Source: Thalassotalea sp. G2M2-11 (GTDB lineage Bacteria > Pseudomonadota > Gammaproteobacteria > Enterobacterales > Alteromonadaceae). Taken from it: a stretch of 64,000 nucleotides of DNA. Below, in pieces: positions 16,263 through 26,001 of this stretch. Every line of letters starts with the position of its first letter. Position 1 is the stretch's first letter. The DNA lies in contig NZ_JADNYL010000004.1 of assembly GCF_017168195.1 (NCBI RefSeq), positions 124,001 to 188,000 on the forward strand, written 5' to 3'. The notes under the pieces are model-generated. The model made no database searches and had not been told where the DNA came from. It saw only the letters and a list, made by a program, of their open reading frames with translations. Both the position numbers and the translations under genes were made by a program.

Positions 16263-17714
16263 ATGACCAAGCCCACTCAGCAAAAAAAATCGTCAGTTCG
16301 CCGTGAAAGCGCCCAAAAATATGCAGCTATTAAAATTGAGGAAGGGGCTTTATGGGGAGAGCAAAGTCAACGGTCACTACAGTTTTTTAATATTGGCAAG
16401 CATACTTTCACTGCTGAGTTTATCGATGCCCTGGTGGTGATCAAACGAGAAGCAGCACAAGTGAATCATCAATTAGGCTTACTTTCTTCAACATATTGTC
16501 AGGCTATCGTTTTCGCTTGTGAGCAAATATTACAAGGCAAGCACACAGAACAATTTCCATTACATGTATGGCAAACAGGCTCAGGCACGCAAACCAATAT
16601 GAATGTTAATGAAGTAATAGCTTCATTGGCTAATACATACTTAGCTGATAATGCACCAGCTCAAGCAGATAAAGGCAGCGTGAAAGTTCATCCTAATGAT
16701 CATGTAAATATGTCACAATCATCCAATGATACTTTTCCTAGTGCCATGCATGTTGTGGTGGCGCAGCAGCAATATCAACAATTAAGAGGTGCACTTGCAC
16801 AAATTGAGCAAATACTGTCGAAGAAAATCGTGCAGTTCGCGCAAGTGTTTACCGTTGGACGCACCCATTTAATGGATGCTTTACCATTAAGCGTTGGTGA
16901 TATTTTATCTGGTTATCACCAACAGTTGCTTGATGCGAGAAAGTTAATTGAAGATAGCATGGCGGGTGTGTATCGCTTAGCACTTGGTGGTACAGCTGTA
17001 GGTTCAGGTGCTAATGCACCAAATAATTTTGGCAAGCAGGTGATTACAGGTATAGCAGCGCACTATCAATTACCTTTTATTCAACATGAGAATTTATTTG
17101 CTGCAGTATCCGGTGAAGATGCTTTAATGCGCTATAGCAGTGCCCTTAAGCAACTTGCCGCGGCATTATTTAAAATAGCCAATGATTTTCGTTTACTTGG
17201 TAGTGGACCACGTTGTGGTTTAAATGAGTGGCATTTGCCAGCGAATGAGCCGGGTAGTTCAATTATGCCGGGTAAAGTGAATCCTACTCAGTGTGAAGCC
17301 TTAACTATGGTGTGTTTACAGGTATTTGGAAATGACTTAACCGTTTCGATGGCGGCATCAAATGGTCAGCTACAGTTAAATACTTATCGACCTGTGATCA
17401 TTCACAATGTGTTGGAGAGTATTGAACTACTGACAGATGCTATTTACTCATTTAGTGATCATTGTCTGCAAGATTTGGCGATTAACCACCATCAGGTTGA
17501 ACAAAACATTGAAAATAATTTATCTTTGATCACCTTGTTAGCGCCTCAACTGGGTTACGATACTGCTACGAACATAGTGCAGTGTGCCAACAAGAATAGC
17601 TGTTCATTAGCTGAGGCGGCAGAAACATTAGGTGTATATAGTAAATCTGCATTTAAACAGCTATTAGAGCAACAAATAATAGCGCAAGCTACTGCCTGCC
17701 AAAGCGGTGAATAA
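16263..17714 (+). CDS. fumC: class II fumarate hydratase
   Basis: The 483-residue protein interconverts fumarate and malate in the TCA cycle without an iron-sulfur cluster. Family signatures are TGSGTQTNMN, HVNMSQSSNDTFP and the conserved loop GSSIMPGKVNP at about residues 333-343. FumC is normally about 465 residues; here about 15 extra basic residues precede the core. The motifs favour fumarase over aspartase, though that family is close. The ATG at 16263 is preceded by AAGGAAAC. It stands between the divergent aminopeptidase gene and a small membrane protein gene 40 bases on. Being oxygen-stable it may serve under oxidative or iron-poor conditions. Confidence 0.93.
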   Translation: MTKPTQQKKSSVRRESAQKYAAIKIEEGALWGEQSQRSLQFFNIGKHTFTAEFIDALVVIKREAAQVNHQLGLLSSTYCQAIVFACEQILQGKHTEQFPLHVWQTGSGTQTNMNVNEVIASLANTYLADNAPAQADKGSVKVHPNDHVNMSQSSNDTFPSAMHVVVAQQQYQQLRGALAQIEQILSKKIVQFAQVFTVGRTHLMDALPLSVGDILSGYHQQLLDARKLIEDSMAGVYRLALGGTAVGSGANAPNNFGKQVITGIAAHYQLPFIQHENLFAAVSGEDALMRYSSALKQLAAALFKIANDFRLLGSGPRCGLNEWHLPANEPGSSIMPGKVNPTQCEALTMVCLQVFGNDLTVSMAASNGQLQLNTYRPVIIHNVLESIELLTDAIYSFSDHCLQDLAINHHQVEQNIENNLSLITLLAPQLGYDTATNIVQCANKNSCSLAEAAETLGVYSKSAFKQLLEQQIIAQATACQSGE

Positions 17715-17754
17715 GCTAAGATAATGGGGGGGATGCTATTTAGGTTGATGTTCA

Positions 17755-18009
17755 ATGACAGATGCAAAATTGATAAAAATACTGAAAGTGTTTATCGCGA
17801 TTGGTATTTTGCTATTACTCCTAGGCCATTACTTGTTAAGTTATGCTAAATTACCTGAGACTATGGGTGTTTCGGGGATGATCATCAGTGCAGCTTGTAT
17901 TGCATTTGGTTTAATTTTTTCATTGCCGACTAAAATGTATTTGACTTTTTTGTTAGTCAAACGAGAAAACGAAAATAAAAGAAAAGCTACTCAATTTGAT
18001 AATGACTGA
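17755..18009 (+). CDS. small membrane protein, two predicted helices
   Basis: The 84-residue product has hydrophobic segments at about residues 11-30 and 39-58, a short third hydrophobic patch near 61-68 and a charged tail (KRENENKRKATQFDND). I do not recognise a family. It starts 40 bases after fumC, so read-through is likely, and ends just before an 18-base perfect palindrome in front of the XRE regulator gene. A function cannot be assigned. Confidence 0.55.
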   Translation: MTDAKLIKILKVFIAIGILLLLLGHYLLSYAKLPETMGVSGMIISAACIAFGLIFSLPTKMYLTFLLVKRENENKRKATQFDND

Positions 18010-18012
18010 TTC

Positions 18013-18030
18013 AATTGTATTAATACAATT
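18013..18030. promoter_or_regulatory. 18-bp perfect palindrome before the XRE gene, candidate operator
   Basis: AATTGTATTAATACAATT is exactly self-complementary. It lies about 100 bases upstream of a gene for a helix-turn-helix regulator, the usual place for an autoregulatory operator. It has no loop or T-run, so it is an unlikely terminator. AT-rich chance palindromes occur, hence the moderate confidence. Confidence 0.45.
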
Positions 18031-18130
18031 AATATTCATTGATATTACAGCATATTCATCTATTTATTCTTGATATGATAAGAAAGAATACGCCTGAATA
18101 ACTTATTAAATCAATACATAAGGAATGGGT

Positions 18131-18841
18131 ATGACATTAGGTGAAAGAATCAGACAATTAAGAAATCAAGCAACGTTAACTCAACCTGAACTTGCGGTAA
18201 AAGCTTGTATAGAACAATCATATTTATCAAAACTGGAAAATGATAAAGCATCACCATCATTTGATGTGTTAAATAGCATTGCACAAGCATTTGACATGGA
18301 TGTATTAAGTTTAATTGACACATTAGATACGCAATATTTACATCGGCATTTAGCACATATTCCTGAAATTGCTTTGCAGCTAGATAGTCAGAGACGAGCA
18401 CAATTTCAAAAAGCCAAAAAAGGCTATGTTTATAGTGCAGCTGCTATTGTGTTTGGCATTGCGTTAGTGATTTTAGGTAATTCAAACGCGATTTTCTCAC
18501 CTGTGGTGTACAGTTATATCTCAATGGGTTTTCTTAATGATGGTGAAGTTAATCGTCATTATCGAGCACAGCCTTTATCTGAGCTTGGTGAAAACAGAAA
18601 GCAAATGCAAGCACGTATCGCTAACAATGTTGAGCGTATTGATGAAGAGCTAATGATCACCAGAGTGTATCGAGGGGATACATTTGTTGAGGAGTATGGT
18701 CCCAAAAGGCGTTATTTTGAATTAACGGATCAACGTGAGGTGGAATCACCATTACGCGATTTAAGTATGATTCTTGGTTTTATTTGCTTAGTAAGTGGTG
18801 GCTTTGGTTTAGGTTTTGTATTTCGCTTTATTGCTACGTAA
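18131..18841 (+). CDS. membrane-anchored XRE-family regulator
   Basis: An XRE/Cro helix-turn-helix domain covers about residues 1-65 (LGERIRQLRNQATLTQPELA, SYLSKLENDKASPSF). Two membrane segments follow (about 100-120 and 212-232), with an intervening region of about 90 residues probably outside the membrane. A DNA-binding domain tethered to the membrane suggests direct coupling of an envelope signal to transcription. I prefer the ATG at 18131 because AAGGA at 18120-18124 is correctly spaced for it, while the in-frame ATG at 18125 directly abuts it. The upstream 18-base palindrome is a possible operator. Target genes are unknown. Confidence 0.78.
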   Translation: MTLGERIRQLRNQATLTQPELAVKACIEQSYLSKLENDKASPSFDVLNSIAQAFDMDVLSLIDTLDTQYLHRHLAHIPEIALQLDSQRRAQFQKAKKGYVYSAAAIVFGIALVILGNSNAIFSPVVYSYISMGFLNDGEVNRHYRAQPLSELGENRKQMQARIANNVERIDEELMITRVYRGDTFVEEYGPKRRYFELTDQREVESPLRDLSMILGFICLVSGGFGLGFVFRFIAT

Positions 18842-18878
18842 ACCAAAAGATAAAGTTGAATATTAAGCTCAGTTTTGA

Positions 18879-19325
18879 TTACTTACCAAGCACATCTCCG
18901 CCTGTTGGATATTTTCGATATTGTGGGTATAACTCAATGTAATCACACCAGGTACTAAAACTCGTATAATCATAACGTTTGTCACTGGCGGTTAACCATT
19001 GAGATGTGGTTGCTGGTGGTAAACGAAATTTTTTTTTAAAGCCATCGATAGCTATCCAGCAAGCGAGCTCTTTACCTGATTTATTTTGAATTTGCACTTG
19101 GGCAAAACCTTCAATGGTGTAGTTATAAAAAACTTGTGTTTTGGGTTTGCTCCAAGCAGAAAATGAGACAAAGAAAACAAACAAGCACAAAAACATTGTC
19201 ATTTTATTGAAAATGCCAAGTAGAATATTTAACGGATGTTTCTGTGTTAACTGCATGATAATTACCGAGTTATTTGAGAAGGTTGCTAAGTTAAGCTTAC
19301 CCACTACTATAGTTGAAAATATCAT
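18879..19325 (-). CDS. hypothetical secreted protein
   Basis: The longest frame gives 148 residues, but a start at one of the internal methionines near 19256, 19202 or 19196 would place a good signal peptide (MTMFLCLFVFFVSFSAWS) at the N-terminus. The mature part is about 90 residues with two Cys (ELACWIAID, STWCDYIEL) that could form a disulphide. It is convergent with the XRE gene. I do not recognise the family and no function is offered. Confidence 0.5.
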   Translation of the reverse strand: MIFSTIVVGKLNLATFSNNSVIIMQLTQKHPLNILLGIFNKMTMFLCLFVFFVSFSAWSKPKTQVFYNYTIEGFAQVQIQNKSGKELACWIAIDGFKKKFRLPPATTSQWLTASDKRYDYTSFSTWCDYIELYPQYRKYPTGGDVLGK

Positions 19326-19464
19326 TTAATGATATTTTTCAATTTTTACCATTGAAAGCGGAATAGATTGTCTCCATAACTATCTGACAATGAGTATTCT
19401 GTTATAAACAATTAGATTACAAATACAGTAGAAAATTTCAAAAAAATTTAGAGTGAATTAATTT

Positions 19465-20226
19465 ATGAATATAGTAGCAATTAAAAAAGAGCAACATCAA
19501 AACATTAAAGTTGCCAACCAACGTGATTTATCACATGTCGCCAACCAACATATCGTGCCAGTCAATGTGCGTGAATTTGCTCAGGTTTCTACTAGTTATC
19601 CTATTGTTATCGTGAAAGACCCGGATTCTGAACGTTATCGTACTGTGGCGATGTTAGGCCTTGAAGCAGGTGAAAACCTTTACCACTCAGAGAAGCACTG
19701 GCAAGCTATTTATATTCCACAGTCGCTTTCTTCAGTGCCATTTTCTTTAGGGTTAGATCCGGATAAAGAGAAAACATTAACCGCATGTATTGATTTAGAT
19801 AGCCCATTTGTTGGTGAAGATAAAGATCAAGCGTTATTTGATGAGTCTGGTGAAGAAACTGAGTTTTACAAAAGCATCCAAGATCAATTAGGTCGCTTAT
19901 ATGAAAATGAAGTTGCTAACGAAAACTTCCTTAAAGTACTGGTGGAAAATGAACTATTACAAGAATTAGAGCTTCAAGTTGCGTTTAACAATGGCGAGAA
20001 GAAGAAATTAGTTGGTTTATTCGGTATTAACGAAGAAAAACTACAAAATTTATCTGATGAAAAAATTGTAGAGTTTTATAAATCAGGCTTATTTATGCCT
20101 GTTCATGCAATGTTAGCATCATCAGGGCAAGTAAACCGTTTAGCTCAGTTACGCAATGCAAGTGATAACCCGGTTAAAATCAGCGGTATCCAATATAGCG
20201 TTGTTAAAGCGGAAGAAAAAAAATAG
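19465..20226 (+). CDS. SapC family protein
   Basis: The 253-residue protein matches the SapC family found in many marine Gammaproteobacteria: NIVAIKKEQHQN start, central YPIVIVKDPDSERYRTVAML, PQSLSSVPFSL, and a C-terminal half ending in AMLASSGQVNRLAQLRN. It has no signal peptide or membrane segment. The family is named after a Campylobacter S-layer secretion protein, but the role of these homologues is not established. It is a single gene followed by a strong terminator. The family call is good; the function is unknown. Confidence 0.75.
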   Translation: MNIVAIKKEQHQNIKVANQRDLSHVANQHIVPVNVREFAQVSTSYPIVIVKDPDSERYRTVAMLGLEAGENLYHSEKHWQAIYIPQSLSSVPFSLGLDPDKEKTLTACIDLDSPFVGEDKDQALFDESGEETEFYKSIQDQLGRLYENEVANENFLKVLVENELLQELELQVAFNNGEKKKLVGLFGINEEKLQNLSDEKIVEFYKSGLFMPVHAMLASSGQVNRLAQLRNASDNPVKISGIQYSVVKAEEKK

Positions 20227-20260
20227 TTAAAAATAGTCACTAAAACGACTTAATTAGAGA

Positions 20261-20286
20261 AGGGAGCCAACAGGCTCCCTTTTTTA
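20261..20286 (+). terminator. Rho-independent terminator after the sapC-like gene
   Basis: A perfect 8-bp GC-rich stem (AGGGAGCC with GGCTCCCT) and loop AACA are followed by a run of T. It lies 35 bases after the stop codon. Confidence 0.93.
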
Positions 20287-20342
20287 TTCGTCAAAGCTAT
20301 GCTAATTTTAATGGATAGAGTGCTTGTTTAACTGAGGCTGAA

Positions 20343-21725
20343 ATGACAGAAAAGCGCAAAATATCCAAGGCGTTAGATGAAAAAGTACAAGCGCTTGCTG
20401 GAGAAATCTATGTGCAAATTGAAGAAAAAGTGGCAGAGCTTTTAGTTAATCAAAGCGACAATTTGACCATTTCGACTGATGATATTGCCAAGCATCCTGA
20501 TGTGATCAGCTTAAAAAACGAGAAAAATGAATTAGCTCAACATCTGCAAACCAGTGAACAGCAACTTGCGCAATTGACAGCTGATCATCAACAGCAAGTG
20601 GCTAAGTTAACGCAAGTACTGAATGAAAAACAGCAACTCATTGATAATCAACAATCATTAAACGAAGCTAAACTGACCGATACCGAAGTCGCACTCAAAA
20701 CTAAACTGGCTGAGTATTCCACCTTAACCGAAGAGCACAAGCGATTATTAGCAACAGAGCAACAGCAACAACTGGCACTTGAGCAAGCGGTAGAAAATAA
20801 CAAAGTATTAAGCCAGCGTGTGGAAGAATTGCAAGCGAAGGAACAGAGTTTGGTCAAAAATGATCAGGCCAAATCTGCAACCTTAGATGTGCAAAACCAA
20901 CAAATTTCGGAATTAAATAATCGAATTAATACTTTAGGTGCTGAGCTTGAACTGAGCAAAGCAGAGCAAGATAAAAGTGCTTCAGAAATCGAACAAAGCT
21001 TCTCACAGTATAAACAACAGCAACAAGTGCTGGAGCAACAAAATAAAGCGCTTGAGCTAAGTAAAGACACGCTAACTGAGGAAACTAAGCAACTGCGTGC
21101 AGAGATCCATACCTTACAGCAGAAAATTGAGCAAGATCAGCAGGCGCTCATGACACAAGAGCAACAGGTTAGTGAACTCACCCAAGCGCACCAGGCTGAA
21201 CTGGCACAGTATAAACAACAGTTGAGCGCATTAACTGATGAAAAAGCGGCAATAACCAAGCAATTAGCTACTGAACAAGCAGAAGCTCAACAACAAGCGC
21301 AGACCCACCAACAGGCATTAGAACAACTCAATCAACGTATTAAAGCAAGTGATGAGCAACAAAGTAAAAATGCTCAAGTACTTGCCACCTTACAACAAAG
21401 TTATGATAACTTGGCGGTCTCATTTGAACAGGCGCAACAAGAATTAGCGCAGTATCAAAGTACGGCAGAATCTTTAACCAACGAACTTGAGCAGGCCCAA
21501 CAAACGCTTGAACACAATCAAAAACGCTTTAATGCGCAAATTGAAAAGCGGGACAAGCAAGAGGCAGAATATAATAAAGCACGAGAAACCATTAAGTATT
21601 TGCGCGATGAAAACCTAGAATTAACTGACAAATTTGAACAACAAATTTCTGAGTTAGAAGGTAAAGTCACAGAATATCGTTTACGTTTTGAATATGCCCA
21701 AAAAGAATTAGCTAAAAACCAGTAA
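20343..21725 (+). CDS. Gln-rich long coiled-coil protein
   Basis: The 460-residue protein has a short N-terminal region (1-55, EIYVQIEEKVAELLVNQSDN) followed by almost uninterrupted coiled coil from about 55 to 455, rich in Gln, Glu, Lys and Leu with heptad periodicity. No signal peptide or membrane segment is seen, so it is cytoplasmic. The N-terminus is loosely like that of KfrA-type DNA-binding coiled-coil proteins, but I cannot confirm it. It has its own upstream region after the terminator and is followed 44 bases later by yjaG. A structural or chromosome-linked role is possible, not shown. Confidence 0.7.
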   Translation: MTEKRKISKALDEKVQALAGEIYVQIEEKVAELLVNQSDNLTISTDDIAKHPDVISLKNEKNELAQHLQTSEQQLAQLTADHQQQVAKLTQVLNEKQQLIDNQQSLNEAKLTDTEVALKTKLAEYSTLTEEHKRLLATEQQQQLALEQAVENNKVLSQRVEELQAKEQSLVKNDQAKSATLDVQNQQISELNNRINTLGAELELSKAEQDKSASEIEQSFSQYKQQQQVLEQQNKALELSKDTLTEETKQLRAEIHTLQQKIEQDQQALMTQEQQVSELTQAHQAELAQYKQQLSALTDEKAAITKQLATEQAEAQQQAQTHQQALEQLNQRIKASDEQQSKNAQVLATLQQSYDNLAVSFEQAQQELAQYQSTAESLTNELEQAQQTLEHNQKRFNAQIEKRDKQEAEYNKARETIKYLRDENLELTDKFEQQISELEGKVTEYRLRFEYAQKELAKNQ

Positions 21726-21769
21726 GTTTTTTGCTATGATATCGCCAGTTATTTTGTTAGGAATTAAAT

Positions 21770-22366
21770 GTGACGGTCCATCTTCCTTTTGCTAAGTTGT
21801 CACAATGGCAACGCATTGCCTTTAGTGCGGCACTTATAGAACGTATGCTTCCCAATTATCGTATTTTTGCTGAACAAGCGGGTTTTGGTAATTTCCAACT
21901 ACTTCGCAATCAAGTGGATTTAATTTGGCAGCGCTTGGATAAATCACAAAAAGTAAAAATTAACTTTGATGCTCAGTTACTTAAATTAGAAGAGCAAGTA
22001 CCTGATCCTCAAGCTTTCGATTTTTTTGGTGTGTATCCAGCGTTAGATACCTCGATGGCGGTGATGTCTTTATTGCAAGCGATGCAAGACAGTGATGGTT
22101 TAGGCTTTGAGAATGTGTCACGCTTATCTGAAAATAGTGTTAACTTTTACGTGGAACTTTGTCTTGATAATGACCAAGAAAGACTGCTTACTGATGAAGA
22201 GCTCGCTCTTCAAATGAGTCAACATCCATTAATTCAATGGGAACTAGCGACCCAGCATGAGTTATTTGATTTCTTAAAAAATGCGCCTGAAAATAAAGCA
22301 ACTATCACCGAAATTAAAAAAATCGTGCTAGCACAAGGCATGTCAAATTTAGGCATCGAAACCTAA
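21770..22366 (+). CDS. yjaG: YjaG-like DUF416 protein
   Basis: The 198-residue protein aligns along its length with E. coli YjaG: W..IAFSAALIERMLPNYRIF, NQVDLIW, KINFDAQLLKLEEQVPDP, FDFFGVYPALD, and the ending MSNLGIE. The molecular role of the family is unknown. The start is GTG at 21770; the overlapping ATG one base earlier runs into TGA at once. The gene is convergent with rsmD, with only five bases between them. Confidence 0.87.
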   Translation: MTVHLPFAKLSQWQRIAFSAALIERMLPNYRIFAEQAGFGNFQLLRNQVDLIWQRLDKSQKVKINFDAQLLKLEEQVPDPQAFDFFGVYPALDTSMAVMSLLQAMQDSDGLGFENVSRLSENSVNFYVELCLDNDQERLLTDEELALQMSQHPLIQWELATQHELFDFLKNAPENKATITEIKKIVLAQGMSNLGIET

Positions 22367-22371
22367 CGGTC

Positions 22372-22977
22372 TTATGCTTGTGTCAGTTGATATAGGCGGT
22401 AGCTAACTTGACCTGCCGTTTTTTCTTTTAGTAATGACCAGTTACTTGGTAAATTCAACGGCGCACTTTCACTTTCCATTTCAAGGTAAACAATCGCTTG
22501 TTGGCTGAGCCAACCTTGTTGTAATTGTTTAATGGTTTGCTCGACTAAGCCCTGACGAAAAGGGGGATCGATAAAGACAATATCAAAGGTTTGTGATGCT
22601 GGTTGAGCTAAATAATCGAGCAAATTTTGGTGAATAATAGTGATGTTATCAGCGCTTAATAATTGCTGGTTCTGTTTTAGTTGTTGGGCTGCTTGTTTAT
22701 CAAGTTCAACTAAGGTGACATGTTCTGCATGTCGAGATTGTGCTTCAAACCCTAAACTCCCTGCACCGGCAAAGCAATCTAAGCATTTGCTTTGATTAAT
22801 ATAAGGCATTAACCAATTAAACAAGGTCTCTTTTACCCGATCTGTGGTTGGGCGCAAACCTTCCGCGGTTAGCACAGGTAATTTTCTCCCTCTATGTTTA
22901 CCTGCGATTATTCGAATGCTGCCCTTGGTCTTTTTTGATGAGCTTGCTTGCTTGGTATAATTTTTAGATTTGCGCAT
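22372..22977 (-). CDS. rsmD: 16S rRNA (guanine966-N2)-methyltransferase
   Basis: The 201-residue SAM-dependent enzyme methylates G966 of 16S rRNA during 30S assembly. Signatures are the basic N-terminus leading to IIAGKHRGRKLP, LRPTTDRVKETLFNWL, the SAM-binding CFAGAGSLGFEA and the catalytic DIVFIDPPF. Length fits E. coli RsmD (198). It is divergent from ftsY with a 119-base gap, the same neighbourhood as in E. coli. Confidence 0.94.
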   Translation of the reverse strand: MRKSKNYTKQASSSKKTKGSIRIIAGKHRGRKLPVLTAEGLRPTTDRVKETLFNWLMPYINQSKCLDCFAGAGSLGFEAQSRHAEHVTLVELDKQAAQQLKQNQQLLSADNITIIHQNLLDYLAQPASQTFDIVFIDPPFRQGLVEQTIKQLQQGWLSQQAIVYLEMESESAPLNLPSNWSLLKEKTAGQVSYRLYQLTQA

Positions 22978-23096
22978 AAGTTAACAACTGTGGTTTTTTG
23001 TCGACTATTTAGGTGGTAAGATAGCGGCAATTTTATCCTTGTTTCCACTATTAATGCTATCAATATTGTCGATGATGGCACAAAGAAGATGTAAAT

Positions 23097-24302
<1,206 letters not shown>

Positions 24303-24341
24303 TTATGCTGCACTGATTAAAAAATAAAAGAATAATGTTTG

Positions 24342-25034
24342 ATGATACGTTTTAATAATGTAAGTAAAACCTATCCTGGCGGCTTTTTAGCGTTAAACCA
24401 AGTTAACTTTAGTTTAGCTGCTGGCGAAATGGCGTTTTTAACCGGGCATTCTGGCGCCGGTAAAAGTACATTATTAAAATTAATGAGCTTGATGGAAAAG
24501 CCCACCAGTGGCAGTGTTTATATCAATGGCCAAAACCTTGCTGAGGTTACATATCAACAAATACCCTATGTTCGTCGTGGTATAGGGATGATTTTTCAAA
24601 ATCATAATTTATTAATGGATCGCACCGTATTTGATAACGTTGCGCTGCCATTAATTATTGAAGGCTATAGCCATAAAGAAACCAAAAAACGGGTTGATGC
24701 TGCACTTGATAAAGTGCATTTAAGTAGTAAATTGCGTTGTTTTCCTAATATGCTTTCGGGTGGAGAGCAACAACGGGTTGGTATCGCGAGAGCGATTGTG
24801 AATAAACCGCCAATTTTACTTGCAGACGAGCCAACAGGAAACTTAGATCCTAAATTATCACTAGATATTATTAAGTTGCTTGAAGAGTTTAATGATGTAG
24901 GTGTTGCTGTATTAATCGCAACTCATGATCTTGGTTTGATTGCGCGATTAAAGTACCGCACCTTAACCTTAAAAAATGGCGCTATGATTAACGATGGTTT
25001 GCTGGAAGGCTTACAAGGTGAACAGCATGGCTAA
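24342..25034 (+). CDS. ftsE: cell division ATP-binding protein FtsE
   Basis: The ABC ATPase partners FtsX to control septal peptidoglycan hydrolases. Motifs are Walker A GHSGAGKST, signature LSGGEQQRVGIARA and Walker B ILLADEPTGNLD. The ATG at 24342 is chosen over a TTG three bases earlier; it gives 230 residues, near E. coli FtsE (222). The stop overlaps the ftsX start by 8 bases. Confidence 0.95.
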   Translation: MIRFNNVSKTYPGGFLALNQVNFSLAAGEMAFLTGHSGAGKSTLLKLMSLMEKPTSGSVYINGQNLAEVTYQQIPYVRRGIGMIFQNHNLLMDRTVFDNVALPLIIEGYSHKETKKRVDAALDKVHLSSKLRCFPNMLSGGEQQRVGIARAIVNKPPILLADEPTGNLDPKLSLDIIKLLEEFNDVGVAVLIATHDLGLIARLKYRTLTLKNGAMINDGLLEGLQGEQHG

Positions 25035-26001
25035 TATTCCTTCTACAGCAAGTAATAGTCGCCCTGCGCTGGGCGCAAAAATTAGCGCCCGAATTGTTCG
25101 CCATTTTCAACAAGGTATAGGCAGTTTAGGTGACTTATGGCGAACCCCTTTCACCTCGATGATGACGATTTTGGTGTTAGGGATCAGTTTAACATTACCT
25201 GCCACATTACAGATGTTTGTTAAAAATGCCCAAGCCATTTCTAATCAATGGGATTCCGCCTCAGAGATTAATGTCTTCCTTAAATTATCTGTCACTGATA
25301 AAGCAGCAAAAAACTTAGTACAACGTATTCAGCTGTATCCACAAGTTGCTTCGGTCAAATATATTTCAGCACAACAAGCGTTAGATGAGTTTAAACGTCT
25401 TTCAGGTTTTGGTCAGGCATTGGAATACTTATCTGATAACCCTTTACCCGCAACTATACTGGTGACTCCAACACAGCGGGCTAGTCAGCCTCAAGCAGCT
25501 CAAGAGTTATTGCAAAAACTAGAAAATGAAAAAGAGGTGGCACAAGGCAAGTTGGACTTAGAATGGTTGACGCGTTTAAAAGCTATCACACAGCTTATAG
25601 AAGATATTGTGCTGGGTATTGCCACTTTATTGTGTTTATCGGTGGTATTAATTATTGGTAACACCATACGCTTAGCTATTTTAAATCAGAGAGATGCGAT
25701 TGCCGTGATGAAATTGGTTGGTGCGACAGATGATTTCATTCAACGACCTTTCTTATACGCTGGAGCTTGGTATGGTGTTTTGGGTGGTATGGTGGCAATA
25801 CTGTGTGTTGAGCTATTAGCTATTTATTTATCGGGTGCCTTAATTAGGCTGACCGATTTGTATCAAAGTAACTTTACCTTACAGGGCTTAGATTCTGGTG
25901 AAATGCTTGGGCTTATTCTTGCGGCAGTGCTATTAGGGTTATTCGGTAGTTATATTTCCGTACGTAAGCATATTCGAGCGATAGAGCCGACGGCGGATTA
26001 A
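25027..26001 (+). CDS. ftsX: cell division protein FtsX
   Basis: The permease-like partner of FtsE has four membrane segments (about residues 41-60, 195-220, 240-265 and 290-312) with a periplasmic domain of about 120 residues between the first and second (INVFLKLS, VKYISAQQALDEF). FtsEX uses ATP to activate amidase regulators at the septum. I place the start at the ATG at 25027, preceded by AAGGTG and overlapping ftsE by ATGGCTAA; a longer frame upstream reads through ftsE out of phase. Length is then 324 residues, close to E. coli FtsX (352). The stop is shared with a convergent gene within TTAA. Confidence 0.93.
   Translation: MANIPSTASNSRPALGAKISARIVRHFQQGIGSLGDLWRTPFTSMMTILVLGISLTLPATLQMFVKNAQAISNQWDSASEINVFLKLSVTDKAAKNLVQRIQLYPQVASVKYISAQQALDEFKRLSGFGQALEYLSDNPLPATILVTPTQRASQPQAAQELLQKLENEKEVAQGKLDLEWLTRLKAITQLIEDIVLGIATLLCLSVVLIIGNTIRLAILNQRDAIAVMKLVGATDDFIQRPFLYAGAWYGVLGGMVAILCVELLAIYLSGALIRLTDLYQSNFTLQGLDSGEMLGLILAAVLLGLFGSYISVRKHIRAIEPTAD

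Noticed and set aside
20648-21070. Minus-strand Ser/Cys-rich open frames within the coiled-coil gene
   Set aside because: They arise from the Gln/Glu-rich codon repeats of the real plus-strand gene.
24339-24341. TTG start for ftsE
   Set aside because: An ATG follows immediately in frame and fits the family start.
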